A stretch of DNA of 64,000 nucleotides from Roseovarius sp. THAF9 (GTDB taxonomy: Bacteria > Pseudomonadota > Alphaproteobacteria > Rhodobacterales > Rhodobacteraceae), in assembly GCF_009363715.1 (NCBI RefSeq), contig NZ_CP045404.1, forward strand, positions 1-64,000. Reading direction: 5' to 3'. The notes beneath the pieces were generated by a model. The model was not told the origin of the DNA. It saw only the letters and a program-made list of their open reading frames with translations, and did no database searches. The position numbers were made by a program, and so were the translations under genes. Shown here in pieces: positions 57,106 through 64,000 of this stretch; the first letter of the stretch is position 1; each line of letters opens with the position of its first letter.

Positions 57106-57150
57106 CGCGTCGGTATCGCGTCGGTATGTCCGACTGTATCGCGTTGGTGC
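57106..57150 (-). repeat. 11-bp tandem repeat (ATACCGACGCG) upstream of smpB
   Basis: On the minus strand this reads a diverged ACCAACGCG unit, a diverged ATACAGTCGGAC unit, then two exact ATACCGACGCG units (57117-57127 and 57106-57116). The same array type stands upstream of gyrB at 3851-3894, again on the coding strand. It lies in the 364-base stretch between smpB and thiD, which otherwise holds the thiD promoter and riboswitch. Confidence 0.5.
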
Positions 57151-57206
57151 ACGGACGCGAACCCCTTTCGTAAAGACGCCGCGCGTTGCGCGCCGTGCCG
57201 GTGCGG

Positions 57207-57234
57207 TTGACAGAGGGCCGCCCGCGCTTATCCT
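57207..57234 (+). promoter_or_regulatory. Predicted sigma-70 promoter of thiD
   Basis: TTGACA (57207-57212), 16-base spacer, TATCCT (57229-57234). Transcription would start about 57241, exactly at the 5' edge of the TPP riboswitch, which supports the call. Confidence 0.65.
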
Positions 57235-57240
57235 GACGTC

Positions 57241-57316
57241 CGAGCCAGGGGCGCCTTCGGGCTGAGATGCACCCTTTGAACCTGAACCAGATCATGCTGG
57301 CGGAGGAAGGCGGGAC
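57241..57316 (+). ncRNA. TPP riboswitch (THI box)
   Basis: Contains the conserved GGCTGAGATGCACCC, the GAACCTGAACCAGATCATGC core and the CTGGCGGAGGAAGG 3' part. Order and spacing match the thiamine pyrophosphate aptamer. It sits between the predicted promoter and thiD; in proteobacteria such elements usually block translation or elongation when TPP is high. Limits are approximate. Confidence 0.92.
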
Positions 57317-57361
57317 CGGAGCCGGTCGGACCCAGCCTTTCGTCGCCTCGAAAGGAGCCGG

Positions 57362-58186
57362 ATGACCCTCGAGACAAGGAACACAGCCAAGGGCCGGATT
57401 GCCAACATCCTGTCGGTCGCGGGCTCGGACCCGTCGGGTGGGGCGGGCGTGCAGGCCGATCTCAAGGCGATCTCGGCGAACGGAGCCTACGGCATGGCGG
57501 TGCTGACGGCGTTGACGGCGCAGAACACCCAAGGCGTGCAGGGCGTGCACATGGTGCCGCCGGACTTCGTGGCGGATCAGATCCGGGTGGTGGCCGAGGA
57601 TGTGCGGATCGACGCGGTGAAGATCGGAATGATCGCCACGGCAGAGATCGCGCGGGCGGTGGCGGACGCCTTGCCGGACGTGCCGGTGGTGCTGGACCCG
57701 GTGATGGTGGCCAAGGGGGGCGCGTCGCTTTTGGCCGAGGACGCGGTGGTGGCGCTGCGCGAAGCGCTGGTGCCGAAGGCGGCGGTGATCACGCCGAACG
57801 TGCCGGAGGCGGCGGCGTTGCTGGGCTGCGACGAGGCGGTGACGCGGGAGGCGATGGCCGAACAGGCGGAGGCGTTGCGGGCGCTGGGCTGTGGCGCGGT
57901 GCTGCTGAAAGGCGGGCACCTTGAGGGCGAGAGCAGCCCGGACGTGCTGGCTGATGCGGGTGGCGTGCATTGGTTCGAGGGCGCGCGGGTGGCGACGCGG
58001 AACACCCACGGCACGGGATGCACCCTGTCGGCGGCGCTGGCGGCCCGGATCGGGCGGGGAGACCCTTTGCCCGAGGCGGTGGCCGAGGCCAAGGCCTATG
58101 TCGCGCGGGCGATTGCCGGGGCCGGAGCGCTGGATGTCGGGTCGGGCCATGGGCCGACGCATCATTTTGCGGGGATATGGGCGTGA
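57362..58186 (+). CDS. thiD: Bifunctional hydroxymethylpyrimidine kinase / phosphomethylpyrimidine kinase
   Basis: Phosphorylates HMP and then HMP-P for thiamine synthesis. The 274 residues show SVAGSDPSGGAGVQADLKA, KIGMIATAEIARAVA, LDPVMVAKGGASLL and the anion-hole block NTHGTGCTLSAALAARI. ATG 57362 follows GAAAGGAGCCGG. Controlled by the TPP riboswitch upstream. No other thi genes follow, so it is a single-gene thiamine unit. Confidence 0.95.
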   Translation: MTLETRNTAKGRIANILSVAGSDPSGGAGVQADLKAISANGAYGMAVLTALTAQNTQGVQGVHMVPPDFVADQIRVVAEDVRIDAVKIGMIATAEIARAVADALPDVPVVLDPVMVAKGGASLLAEDAVVALREALVPKAAVITPNVPEAAALLGCDEAVTREAMAEQAEALRALGCGAVLLKGGHLEGESSPDVLADAGGVHWFEGARVATRNTHGTGCTLSAALAARIGRGDPLPEAVAEAKAYVARAIAGAGALDVGSGHGPTHHFAGIWA

Positions 58187-58210
58187 CGTTCGTATCAGAG
58201 CGCACCCCGC

Positions 58211-58227
58211 CCCGGACCTGATCCGGG
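58211..58227 (-). repeat. REP-like palindromic element, copy 1
   Basis: CCCGGA CCTGA TCCGGG hairpin downstream of thiD. Read on the minus strand with its flanks (AGGTCCCGGATCAGGTCCGG then GGCGGGGTGCG) it closely matches the element at 63291-63311, including the TCAGG loop. Confidence 0.6.
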
Positions 58228-58344
58228 ACCTCTGACCCGATGGAAACAAGATTGCCTTTGGCGGATCCGGATCGGCCGGTTCCCGCTCTCGGGAATCGCG
58301 GCGGGACGTGGTAGGCTCTGGCAACCCAAGCGGAGCCCCGTGCC

Positions 58345-59508
58345 ATGCCTTCTCCCAGCGTCAGCCTTCTTGTCGGGACCACCAAGGGTGCCTTTATCCT
58401 GTCCGCAGGCGCGGGCCGCGACAGTTGGGACGTGACCGGCCCGCATTGCGACGGTTGGTGCATCAACCACATGGCGGGCGATCCCGACACCGGCACGATC
58501 TGGGCCGGGGGTGGCGGTGCGTTTTTCGGGGCAGGCGTGTGGCGGTCAGAGGATCGGGGCCGGTCCTGGACGCTGGAGCGCCTGACGCGCGGGCAGATGG
58601 ATGACTGGGCGGCGCACGATCCGGGCTTTGCCGAGATGATCGGCTGGACCGACGCGCCGCTGCCGTTCGACGACGCCTTTGAACAGGTCTGGTCGCTGGG
58701 GTTCGCGCACGGGACGCTGTATGCCGGGACGAAGCCCGCGACCCTTCTGAAGAGTACCGATCATGGCCGGACATGGGCCCAGGTGGATGCGCTGACCGCG
58801 CATCCGTCGGCGAAGGACTGGAACCCCGGGGCGGCGGGACTGGTCCTGCACACGATCGTGTTCGACCCCGGCGCGCCCGAAAAGCAATGGATCGGGATTT
58901 CCGCCGCCGGGGTCTTTGCCACCGAGGACGGCGGGGCGACTTGGGAGCGGCGCAACCGGCTGTCCAATGCCGAGGCCTGCGGCGCGCATGACCATCCCGC
59001 CGCCCCGAGCGGCGGTGAGACCGGGCATTGCGTGCATAACATCATGCGCGCCCCGGGCGACGCGGACCTGCTCTATCAGCAGAACCATCACGGCGTCTGG
59101 CGGTCCTCTGATGGCGGGCGGTCGTGGGACGACATCACGCCGGGTCTGCCGTCGACCTTCGGCTTTCCGATCCGGGTACATCCGCGCGATCCGCGCACGA
59201 TCTGGACGCTGCCGCTGAATGGCGACATGGCGGGGCGGTATCCGCCCGACGCGGCCTGCGCCGTCTGGCGGTCGCGCGACGGGGGCGAGACGTGGGAGGC
59301 GCTGCGCGAGGGGCTGCCGCAAAAGAACTGTTTCTTCACCGTGCTGCGGCAGGCCATGGCGGGGGATACGCTGGATACGCCGGGGCTGTATTTCGGAACC
59401 AATTCGGGGTCTGTCTTTGCCAGCCTTGACGAGGGCGACAGCTGGCGCGAGATTGCGCGGCACATGCCCACCATCCTGTCGGTCGAGGCGTTCGCGCCTG
59501 CCGACTGA
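58345..59508 (+). CDS. Asp-box (BNR) repeat protein, sialidase-like beta-propeller
   Basis: A 387-residue protein with six Asp-box repeats (SxDxGxTW type): RSEDRGRSW, KSTDHGRTW, ATEDGGATW, RSSDGGRSW, RSRDGGETW and ASLDEGDSW, which fit a six-bladed propeller. No signal peptide is evident, so it is probably cytoplasmic. Catalytic residues of true sialidases are not apparent. Similar proteins are called exo-alpha-sialidase or glycosyl hydrolase without support. A weak CGGAG site precedes the ATG. Confidence 0.85.
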   Translation: MPSPSVSLLVGTTKGAFILSAGAGRDSWDVTGPHCDGWCINHMAGDPDTGTIWAGGGGAFFGAGVWRSEDRGRSWTLERLTRGQMDDWAAHDPGFAEMIGWTDAPLPFDDAFEQVWSLGFAHGTLYAGTKPATLLKSTDHGRTWAQVDALTAHPSAKDWNPGAAGLVLHTIVFDPGAPEKQWIGISAAGVFATEDGGATWERRNRLSNAEACGAHDHPAAPSGGETGHCVHNIMRAPGDADLLYQQNHHGVWRSSDGGRSWDDITPGLPSTFGFPIRVHPRDPRTIWTLPLNGDMAGRYPPDAACAVWRSRDGGETWEALREGLPQKNCFFTVLRQAMAGDTLDTPGLYFGTNSGSVFASLDEGDSWREIARHMPTILSVEAFAPAD

Positions 59509-59589
59509 GCGCGCAGTACGGGAATTGAACAGTCGTTCATTTTCCTTTATGCACGCCGCGACCCCTTGCACGACTTCGGGAGACAGCCG

Positions 59590-60789
59590 ATGCCCCAGCG
59601 CCCCGCCTTTGCCAAATGGCTTGACGACACCAACGACGTGACCGCCACCTTCCTGGCCGCCGGGCGTATTCCCGGGCTGGTCAACCTTGGCGGTGGCCTG
59701 CCGGGGACCGAGATCTGGCCGGTCGAGGACATGACGAAGCTGGCGACGTCCGCCGTGGCCGATCATGCGGATGAGACGCTGGCCTATGCCCCTGTCGCGG
59801 GCCTGCCCAAGCTGCGCGACCTGATCGCGGCACGGTATTCCGAAGGGGACCTGACGCTGACGCGCGACAACGTGCTGATCACAGCGGGCGGGGCGCAGGC
59901 GCTGAACCTCATTGGCACGGTGTTGCTGGAGGAGGGCAGCACCGTTGCGTCGCAGACGCCGGCCTATCTGGGGGCGTTGGACAACTGGCGGCCGCGCCAG
60001 CCGGTCTATCGCCCGATGCGGCTGGAGGCGAATGACCTTGACCCGGTGGCGGCGATGACCGGCGCGCAGTTTGCCTATACCGTGCCGAATTTCTCGAACC
60101 CGACGGGCAAGCTGGTGAATGCGGCGACGCGTCGGCGGCTGGTGGATGCGGCGCACGCGACCGGCACGTGGCTGATCGAGGATGATCCTTACGGCACGCT
60201 TTATTATGACGACGCGCCGATGCCGCGGATGCTGACGCTGTCGGCCGAGGAGGCCGGGGCGCCATATGACGGGCCGGTGATCTATCTTGGCACGGTGTCC
60301 AAGGAGCTGGCGCCGGGTTTGCGGATCGGCTGGATCATCGCGGCGCCCGAGATGATCGAAGTGCTGAAAGCCGCCAAGCAGAGCGCCGACATGTGCACCA
60401 GCGGCCTGTGCCAGCAGATCACCCATGACGCGTTCGCCACCGGGCTGGCCGATGACATGCTGCCGGGTATCCTCGACCTTTACCGCACGCGGCGCGATGC
60501 GCTGTGTGCGGCGATGGACGAACATCTGCCCGACCTGTTCACATGGGAGCGGCCCACGGGGGGCATGTTCGTCTGGGCCACGGCGAAGGACCCCGCGCTG
60601 GATACCAACCGGCTGATGGAGGTGGGGCTGGAGCATGGGGTGTGCATCTCGCCGTCGTCGGTGTTCGACCCGGAGGGGCGCGACCACAGTTCGATCCGCA
60701 TCAACTTTACCTACAATACCGAGGACAAGCTGGCGACCGGCATCGAGCGGCTGGCCACCGCCACCCGCGCCGCGCTTGCGGAGACCTGA
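59590..60789 (+). CDS. PLP-dependent aminotransferase (class I/II, 2-aminoadipate-like)
   Basis: A 399-residue enzyme in the group of stand-alone MocR-like or 2-aminoadipate aminotransferases. It has ITAGGAQALNLIGTVLLEEG, the Asn in TVPNFSNPTGKLVN, the Asp and Tyr in LIEDDPYGTLYY, and Lys in LGTVSKELAPGLRIGWI. ATG 59590 follows GGGAGA; the frame opens eight codons earlier. The specific substrate is unknown. It precedes pncB with 45 bases between. Confidence 0.9.
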   Translation: MPQRPAFAKWLDDTNDVTATFLAAGRIPGLVNLGGGLPGTEIWPVEDMTKLATSAVADHADETLAYAPVAGLPKLRDLIAARYSEGDLTLTRDNVLITAGGAQALNLIGTVLLEEGSTVASQTPAYLGALDNWRPRQPVYRPMRLEANDLDPVAAMTGAQFAYTVPNFSNPTGKLVNAATRRRLVDAAHATGTWLIEDDPYGTLYYDDAPMPRMLTLSAEEAGAPYDGPVIYLGTVSKELAPGLRIGWIIAAPEMIEVLKAAKQSADMCTSGLCQQITHDAFATGLADDMLPGILDLYRTRRDALCAAMDEHLPDLFTWERPTGGMFVWATAKDPALDTNRLMEVGLEHGVCISPSSVFDPEGRDHSSIRINFTYNTEDKLATGIERLATATRAALAET

Positions 60790-60834
60790 CCCTTTTGCTC
60801 TAACGGGCGGCAACATGACTACCCGGAGGCCGCC

Positions 60835-62127
60835 ATGGTCGACATCGCAACCCGTGTCTGGAACCACAAGTGGAAGATCGACCCGATCGTCCGGTCGCTG
60901 ATCGATACCGATTTCTACAAGCTGCTGATGTGCCAGTCGGTGTTTCGCAACCGTCCGCACACCTCCGTCACCTTCTCGCTGATCAACCGCAGCAAGGATA
61001 TCCGACTGGCCGAACTGGTGGACGAGGGCGAACTGCGCGAACAGCTGGACCACATCCGCTCGCTGTCGCTGTCGCGCGGCGAGTCGACATGGATGCGGGG
61101 CAACACGTTCTATGGCAAGCGGCAGATGTTCACGCCCGAATTCATGGATTGGTTCGAGAAGCTGCGTTTGCCGCCCTACCACCTGGAAAAACGGGACGGG
61201 CAGTACGAGCTTACGTTCGAGGGCACCTGGCCGCAGGTCATGCTGTGGGAGATCCCGGCGCTGGCGGTGTTGATGGAACTTCGTTCGCGCGCGGTGCTGC
61301 ACGACATGGCCCGGTTCGAGCTTCAGGTGCTTTATGCCCGCGCCATGACCCGCCTGTGGGAAAAGACCGAGGTGCTGCGCGACACGCCGGGCCTGCGCAT
61401 CGCCGATTTCGGCACGCGGCGGCGGCATTCGTTCCTGTGGCAGGACTGGTGCGTGCAGGCGATGACCGAACGGCTGGGCGAGAATTTCGTCGGCACCTCG
61501 AACTGCCTGATCGCCAAGAACCGCGACCTGGAGGCGATCGGCACCAACGCTCATGAAATGCCGATGGTCTATGCCGCGCTGGCCGAGAATGACGCGGAGC
61601 TGGCCCGGGCGCCTTACGAGGTCCTGTCCGACTGGCACGACGAACACGACGGCAACCTGCGGATCATCCTGCCCGACACATACGGTACCGAAGGGTTTCT
61701 GGACAAAGCGCCCGACTGGCTTGCCGGGTGGACGGGCATCCGCGTGGACAGCGGTGACCCCGCCCGCGGCGCCGAGACCGCCATCCAGTGGTGGAAGGAC
61801 CGTGGCGAGGATCCGACGCAGAAGCTGGTCATCTTTTCCGACGGGCTGGACGAGGAGAGGATCCTCGCGCTGCACAAGCAATTCGCGGGCCGCGTGCGCG
61901 TCTCCTTCGGCTGGGGCACGCTGCTGACCAACGACTTCCGCGGCCTTACGCCCGGCGACGCGCTCGCGCCCTTCTCGCTCGTCTGCAAGGCGGTGGCCGC
62001 CAACGGCCGCCCCACCGTCAAGCTGTCGGACAACCCCCGCAAGGCCATGGGGCCCGAAGACCAGATCGACCGCTACAAGCGGGTGTTCGGGGTGGGGGAC
62101 CAGGAGGAGATGGAGGTGGTGGTTTGA
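60835..62127 (+). CDS. pncB: Nicotinate phosphoribosyltransferase
   Basis: Makes nicotinate mononucleotide from nicotinate in NAD salvage. The 430 residues have SLIDTDFYKLLMCQSVF, FGTRRRHSFLWQDWCVQAM, the phosphorylatable His in IGTNAHEMPMVYAAL and the GIRVDSGDPARGAE phosphate site. Length is normal. Its stop overlaps the next gene's TTG start as TTGA. Confidence 0.96.
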   Translation: MVDIATRVWNHKWKIDPIVRSLIDTDFYKLLMCQSVFRNRPHTSVTFSLINRSKDIRLAELVDEGELREQLDHIRSLSLSRGESTWMRGNTFYGKRQMFTPEFMDWFEKLRLPPYHLEKRDGQYELTFEGTWPQVMLWEIPALAVLMELRSRAVLHDMARFELQVLYARAMTRLWEKTEVLRDTPGLRIADFGTRRRHSFLWQDWCVQAMTERLGENFVGTSNCLIAKNRDLEAIGTNAHEMPMVYAALAENDAELARAPYEVLSDWHDEHDGNLRIILPDTYGTEGFLDKAPDWLAGWTGIRVDSGDPARGAETAIQWWKDRGEDPTQKLVIFSDGLDEERILALHKQFAGRVRVSFGWGTLLTNDFRGLTPGDALAPFSLVCKAVAANGRPTVKLSDNPRKAMGPEDQIDRYKRVFGVGDQEEMEVVV

Positions 62128-63227
62128 CCACCGCCATGCTCACCGGCATCCGCATCATCGAGTTCGAGGGCCTTGGTCCCGCGCCTTTTGCGGCCATGAT
62201 GCTGGCCGATCTGGGTGCGGAGGTGACGGCTGTCCAGCGCCCCGGTTCTGCCAATCCCACGATGGGCGAGCACAACATGCTCGACCGGGGCAAGCGGGCC
62301 GTGGTGCTGGACCTCAAGGACCCCGGCGACATGGCGGCGGCGAAGGCGCTGGTGAATGAAGCCGATGCGCTGATCGAAGGGTTGCGGCCCGGGGTGATGG
62401 AGCGGCTTGGACTGGGGCCGGAAGCGTTTGCGGAGAGTAACCCGACACTTGTGTATGGACGGATGACGGGCTGGGGGCAGGACGGGCCGCGGGCGCATCT
62501 GGCGGGGCATGATTATAATTACATCGCCACGGCGGGGGCGCTTTACTATGCTTCGACCCCGGGCGATGTGCCACTGACGCCGCCGACGATCGTGGGAGAT
62601 ATCGGGGGCGGGGCGCTGTACCTTGTGGCCGGTATTCTGAGCGGTCTGCTGAACGCGCAGCGAACAGGACAGGGCACGGTGGTGGATGCTGCGATCACCG
62701 ACGGGTCGGCGCATATGATGGCGCTGTTCATGGCGATGGCGGGCGGTGGGAACCTGTCGCAGACGCGCGGTGAGAGCCTGCTGGATGCGCCGCCCTGGGG
62801 GCGGACATACGTTTGTGCCGACGGGCGGTACCTGTCGGTGCAATGCCTTGAGCCGCAGTTCTATGCGCTATTTCTGGATCTTCTTGGGCTGGATGACGAT
62901 CCACTCTTCGGGGCGCAGTACGATCGGGCACAGTGGCCGGAGCAGACGGCGCGGCTGGCGGCGTTGTTTGCGGCGCAGCCGGTTGGTCATTGGGCCGCAC
63001 TGTTCGAGGGGTCGGACGCCTGTGTCGCGCCTGTGCTGAGCCCGTGGGAGGCGGCGGAGGATCCGCATATCGCCGCGCGCGCGATCTGGCACGCGGGCGA
63101 GGGCGGGTTGCAACCGGCTCCGGCGCCGCGGTTTGATGGGCAGCCGCTGGCGCCGAACCCGGTACCGGCGCGGGGGCAGGATACCGAAGCCGTGCTGGAC
63201 GGTCTGCGGGCGCGCGGGCTGATCTGA
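62124..63227 (+). CDS. CaiB/BaiF family CoA-transferase (alpha-methylacyl-CoA racemase-like)
   Basis: A 367-residue protein with MLTGIRIIEFEGLGPAPFAA, MLADLGAEVTAVQRPG, LDLKDPGDMAAAKALVNEAD and VYGRMTGWGQDGPRAHLAGH, then the GHDYNYIATAGALYYAS block of racemase-type members, where His and Asp act in proton transfer. Start: TTG 62124 has GGAGG seven bases upstream and overlaps pncB (TTGA), while ATG 62136 is an alternative with a distant site. The substrate is not determined. Confidence 0.88.
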   Translation: MTTAMLTGIRIIEFEGLGPAPFAAMMLADLGAEVTAVQRPGSANPTMGEHNMLDRGKRAVVLDLKDPGDMAAAKALVNEADALIEGLRPGVMERLGLGPEAFAESNPTLVYGRMTGWGQDGPRAHLAGHDYNYIATAGALYYASTPGDVPLTPPTIVGDIGGGALYLVAGILSGLLNAQRTGQGTVVDAAITDGSAHMMALFMAMAGGGNLSQTRGESLLDAPPWGRTYVCADGRYLSVQCLEPQFYALFLDLLGLDDDPLFGAQYDRAQWPEQTARLAALFAAQPVGHWAALFEGSDACVAPVLSPWEAAEDPHIAARAIWHAGEGGLQPAPAPRFDGQPLAPNPVPARGQDTEAVLDGLRARGLI

Positions 63228-63290
63228 CGGCGCCGGACATACGCATTCGTATGGTATTCCGAGCTTGATCCAGGGGGCTTGCCGCGCGAG

Positions 63291-63311
63291 GTCCCGGGTC
63301 AGGCCCGGGAC
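63291..63311 (+). repeat. REP-like palindromic element, copy 2
   Basis: Perfect 8-bp stem GTCCCGGG / CCCGGGAC with TCAGG loop, between the convergent CoA-transferase and ABM genes. Flanks (AG before, GGGGCGTGC after) match copy 1 in inverse orientation. It may double as a bidirectional terminator here. Confidence 0.65.
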
Positions 63312-63324
63312 GGGGCGTGCGGTC

Positions 63325-63672
63325 TCATCCGCCGTGGACTTGCTTGCTGTCGTCTGGCGCCTCGTCGCGCTCGAACATGCCGTAGTCGCGGATGACCGAC
63401 ACGACGCGCAGGCGGTAATCGTCGAACATGATCTCGCGGCCTGCGCGCTGGGCGCCGCGGTGGGCCTCAAGCCGGCGCCATTCGTCCAGAGCGGCCTCGT
63501 CGCGCCAAAAGCTGAGGGACAGCAGCTTTTCCGGGTTCACCAGGCTTTGAAAGCGTTCCACCGAGATGAAGCCGTCGATGCCTTCCGCAAGCGGTTTCAT
63601 CTTGGCGGCCATGTCGAGATAGGCGTCTTTTTGATCCGGGTGCGGCATGACCTCGAAGATGACGGCGATCAT
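63325..63672 (-). CDS. Antibiotic biosynthesis monooxygenase (ABM) domain protein
   Basis: A 115-residue ABM-fold protein (MIAVIFEVMPHPDQ, AEGIDGFISVERFQS, LLSLSFWRDEAALDEWRRLE, HRGAQRAGREIMFDDYRLRV). Such proteins include quinone-forming monooxygenases, haem-degrading enzymes and many of unknown role. ATG 63672 overlaps the NIPSNAP gene stop as ATGA; the frame's extra 11 codons are rejected. Confidence 0.85.
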   Translation of the reverse strand: MIAVIFEVMPHPDQKDAYLDMAAKMKPLAEGIDGFISVERFQSLVNPEKLLSLSFWRDEAALDEWRRLEAHRGAQRAGREIMFDDYRLRVVSVIRDYGMFERDEAPDDSKQVHGG

Positions 63673-63995
63673 TTGGTGTCTCCTTGCTGCGGTGTCGAGA
63701 CACATTTCAGGAAGGTGCGGTCCTCGCGCAAGAGGAACTTCTCGGATTGTGCGAAGGCGTAATTATCGCGACCCAATGGATCTGCGGCGAGGCAGGCGCG
63801 GTAGGCTTCGTATTCAGCCAGGCTGGGGATGTTGTAGATGCCGAAGGCCAGCGTAGAGGAGCCTTCGTGCGGGGCGAAATAGCCGATGAGGTCGGCGCCA
63901 CAGCGCGGGATGGCGGTGCCCCAGTTGCGCGCGTAATGAGCGAACTGGGCGTGTTTCGTGGGATCGATGTGGTAGCGGATGATGCAGGTCAGCAT
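63669..63995 (-). CDS. NIPSNAP family protein
   Basis: A 108-residue ferredoxin-like alpha/beta barrel protein (MLTCIIRYHIDPTKHAQFAH, ADLIGYFAPHEGSSTLAFGI, SLAEYEAYRACLAADP). Function is unknown; family members have a fold like ABM domains. Coupled to the ABM gene by ATGA, so two related dimeric barrels are made together. The start ATG 63995 is five bases from the window edge, so the operon may extend beyond. Confidence 0.87.
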   Translation of the reverse strand: MLTCIIRYHIDPTKHAQFAHYARNWGTAIPRCGADLIGYFAPHEGSSTLAFGIYNIPSLAEYEAYRACLAADPLGRDNYAFAQSEKFLLREDRTFLKCVSTPQQGDTK

Positions 63996-64000
63996 GGGTG

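Noticed and set aside
58546..61881. A 1111-codon open frame on the minus strand across three genes.
   Set aside because: It is the antisense of the Asp-box, aminotransferase and pncB genes, is Arg/His/Pro/Gly-rich without domains, and such open antisense frames are expected at this GC content.

Overview
The window is a high-GC, gene-dense piece of an alphaproteobacterial chromosome. Gene content and protein style point to the Rhodobacteraceae (Roseobacter group): a DUF1674/SdhAF4 protein, a DUF3035 lipoprotein, a paired M16 peptidase operon, membrane-bound ferritin MbfA behind an Irr-type iron box, heterotetrameric sarcosine oxidase with GlxA-type AraC regulators, and a very acidic protein of about 940 residues. 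The left end carries dnaA-dnaN-recF-gyrB, so the window probably lies close to the replication origin, although no origin sequence is visible in the 60 bases before dnaA. I saw no rRNA, tRNA, CRISPR, prophage or insertion sequence.

Layout. 0-6.4 kb: replication genes on the plus strand. 6.5-16.5 kb: mostly minus-strand housekeeping genes (M16 peptidase pair, DUF3035 lipoprotein, lspA, purH, a heparinase-like protein, an RsmB-type methyltransferase, dapB), with a 58-residue SdhAF4-like gene on the plus strand. 16.6-19.3 kb: rbfA, a phosphodiester glycosidase-like protein, truB and a DUF1643 protein on the plus strand, closed by a bidirectional terminator. 19.4-25.9 kb: degP, a DUF2065 protein, hflC, hflK, gor and rpiA on the minus strand. 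26-32.4 kb: sdaA, a DMT exporter, thiamine diphosphokinase and the acidic protein. 32.4-39.6 kb: the sarcosine oxidase cluster soxBDAG between two GlxA/AraC regulators. 39.7-52.8 kb: accessory metabolism, including a glutamine amidotransferase, a GMC oxidoreductase broken by a stop codon, zapE, an MFS transporter, a secreted Cys-rich protein, a hydrolase, an OCD-family protein, a DMT exporter, a YaiI family protein, soluble transhydrogenase, S-formylglutathione hydrolase, an AEC transporter and mbfA. 53-54 kb: a 53-residue secreted protein and a TetR regulator with three operator-like palindromes. 54-64 kb: aromatic aminotransferase, sseA, smpB, a TPP riboswitch with thiD, an Asp-box protein, a second aminotransferase, pncB, a CoA-transferase family protein, and ABM and NIPSNAP small proteins.

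Tight packing is a theme. Many neighbours share ATGA, GTGA or TGATG start/stop overlaps (M16 pair, truB-DUF1643, hflK-hflC-DUF2065, soxD-soxA-soxG, zapE-GMC, OCD-hydrolase, YaiI-DMT, aminotransferase-sseA, NIPSNAP-ABM), which implies translational coupling and fixed several starts. Functionally, sarcosine oxidase makes methylene-THF or formaldehyde, S-formylglutathione hydrolase belongs to glutathione-dependent formaldehyde oxidation, and gor and sthA maintain thiol and pyridine-nucleotide balance.

The points most worth following are: a SoxD subunit with no cysteines, so without the usual zinc site; the in-frame TAG at codon 28 of the GMC oxidoreductase; the TetR/53-residue-protein module with three TGAAC-type palindromes; an 11-bp tandem repeat shared by the gyrB and smpB upstream regions; AT-rich palindromes between dnaN and recF; and the acidic protein of unknown function.
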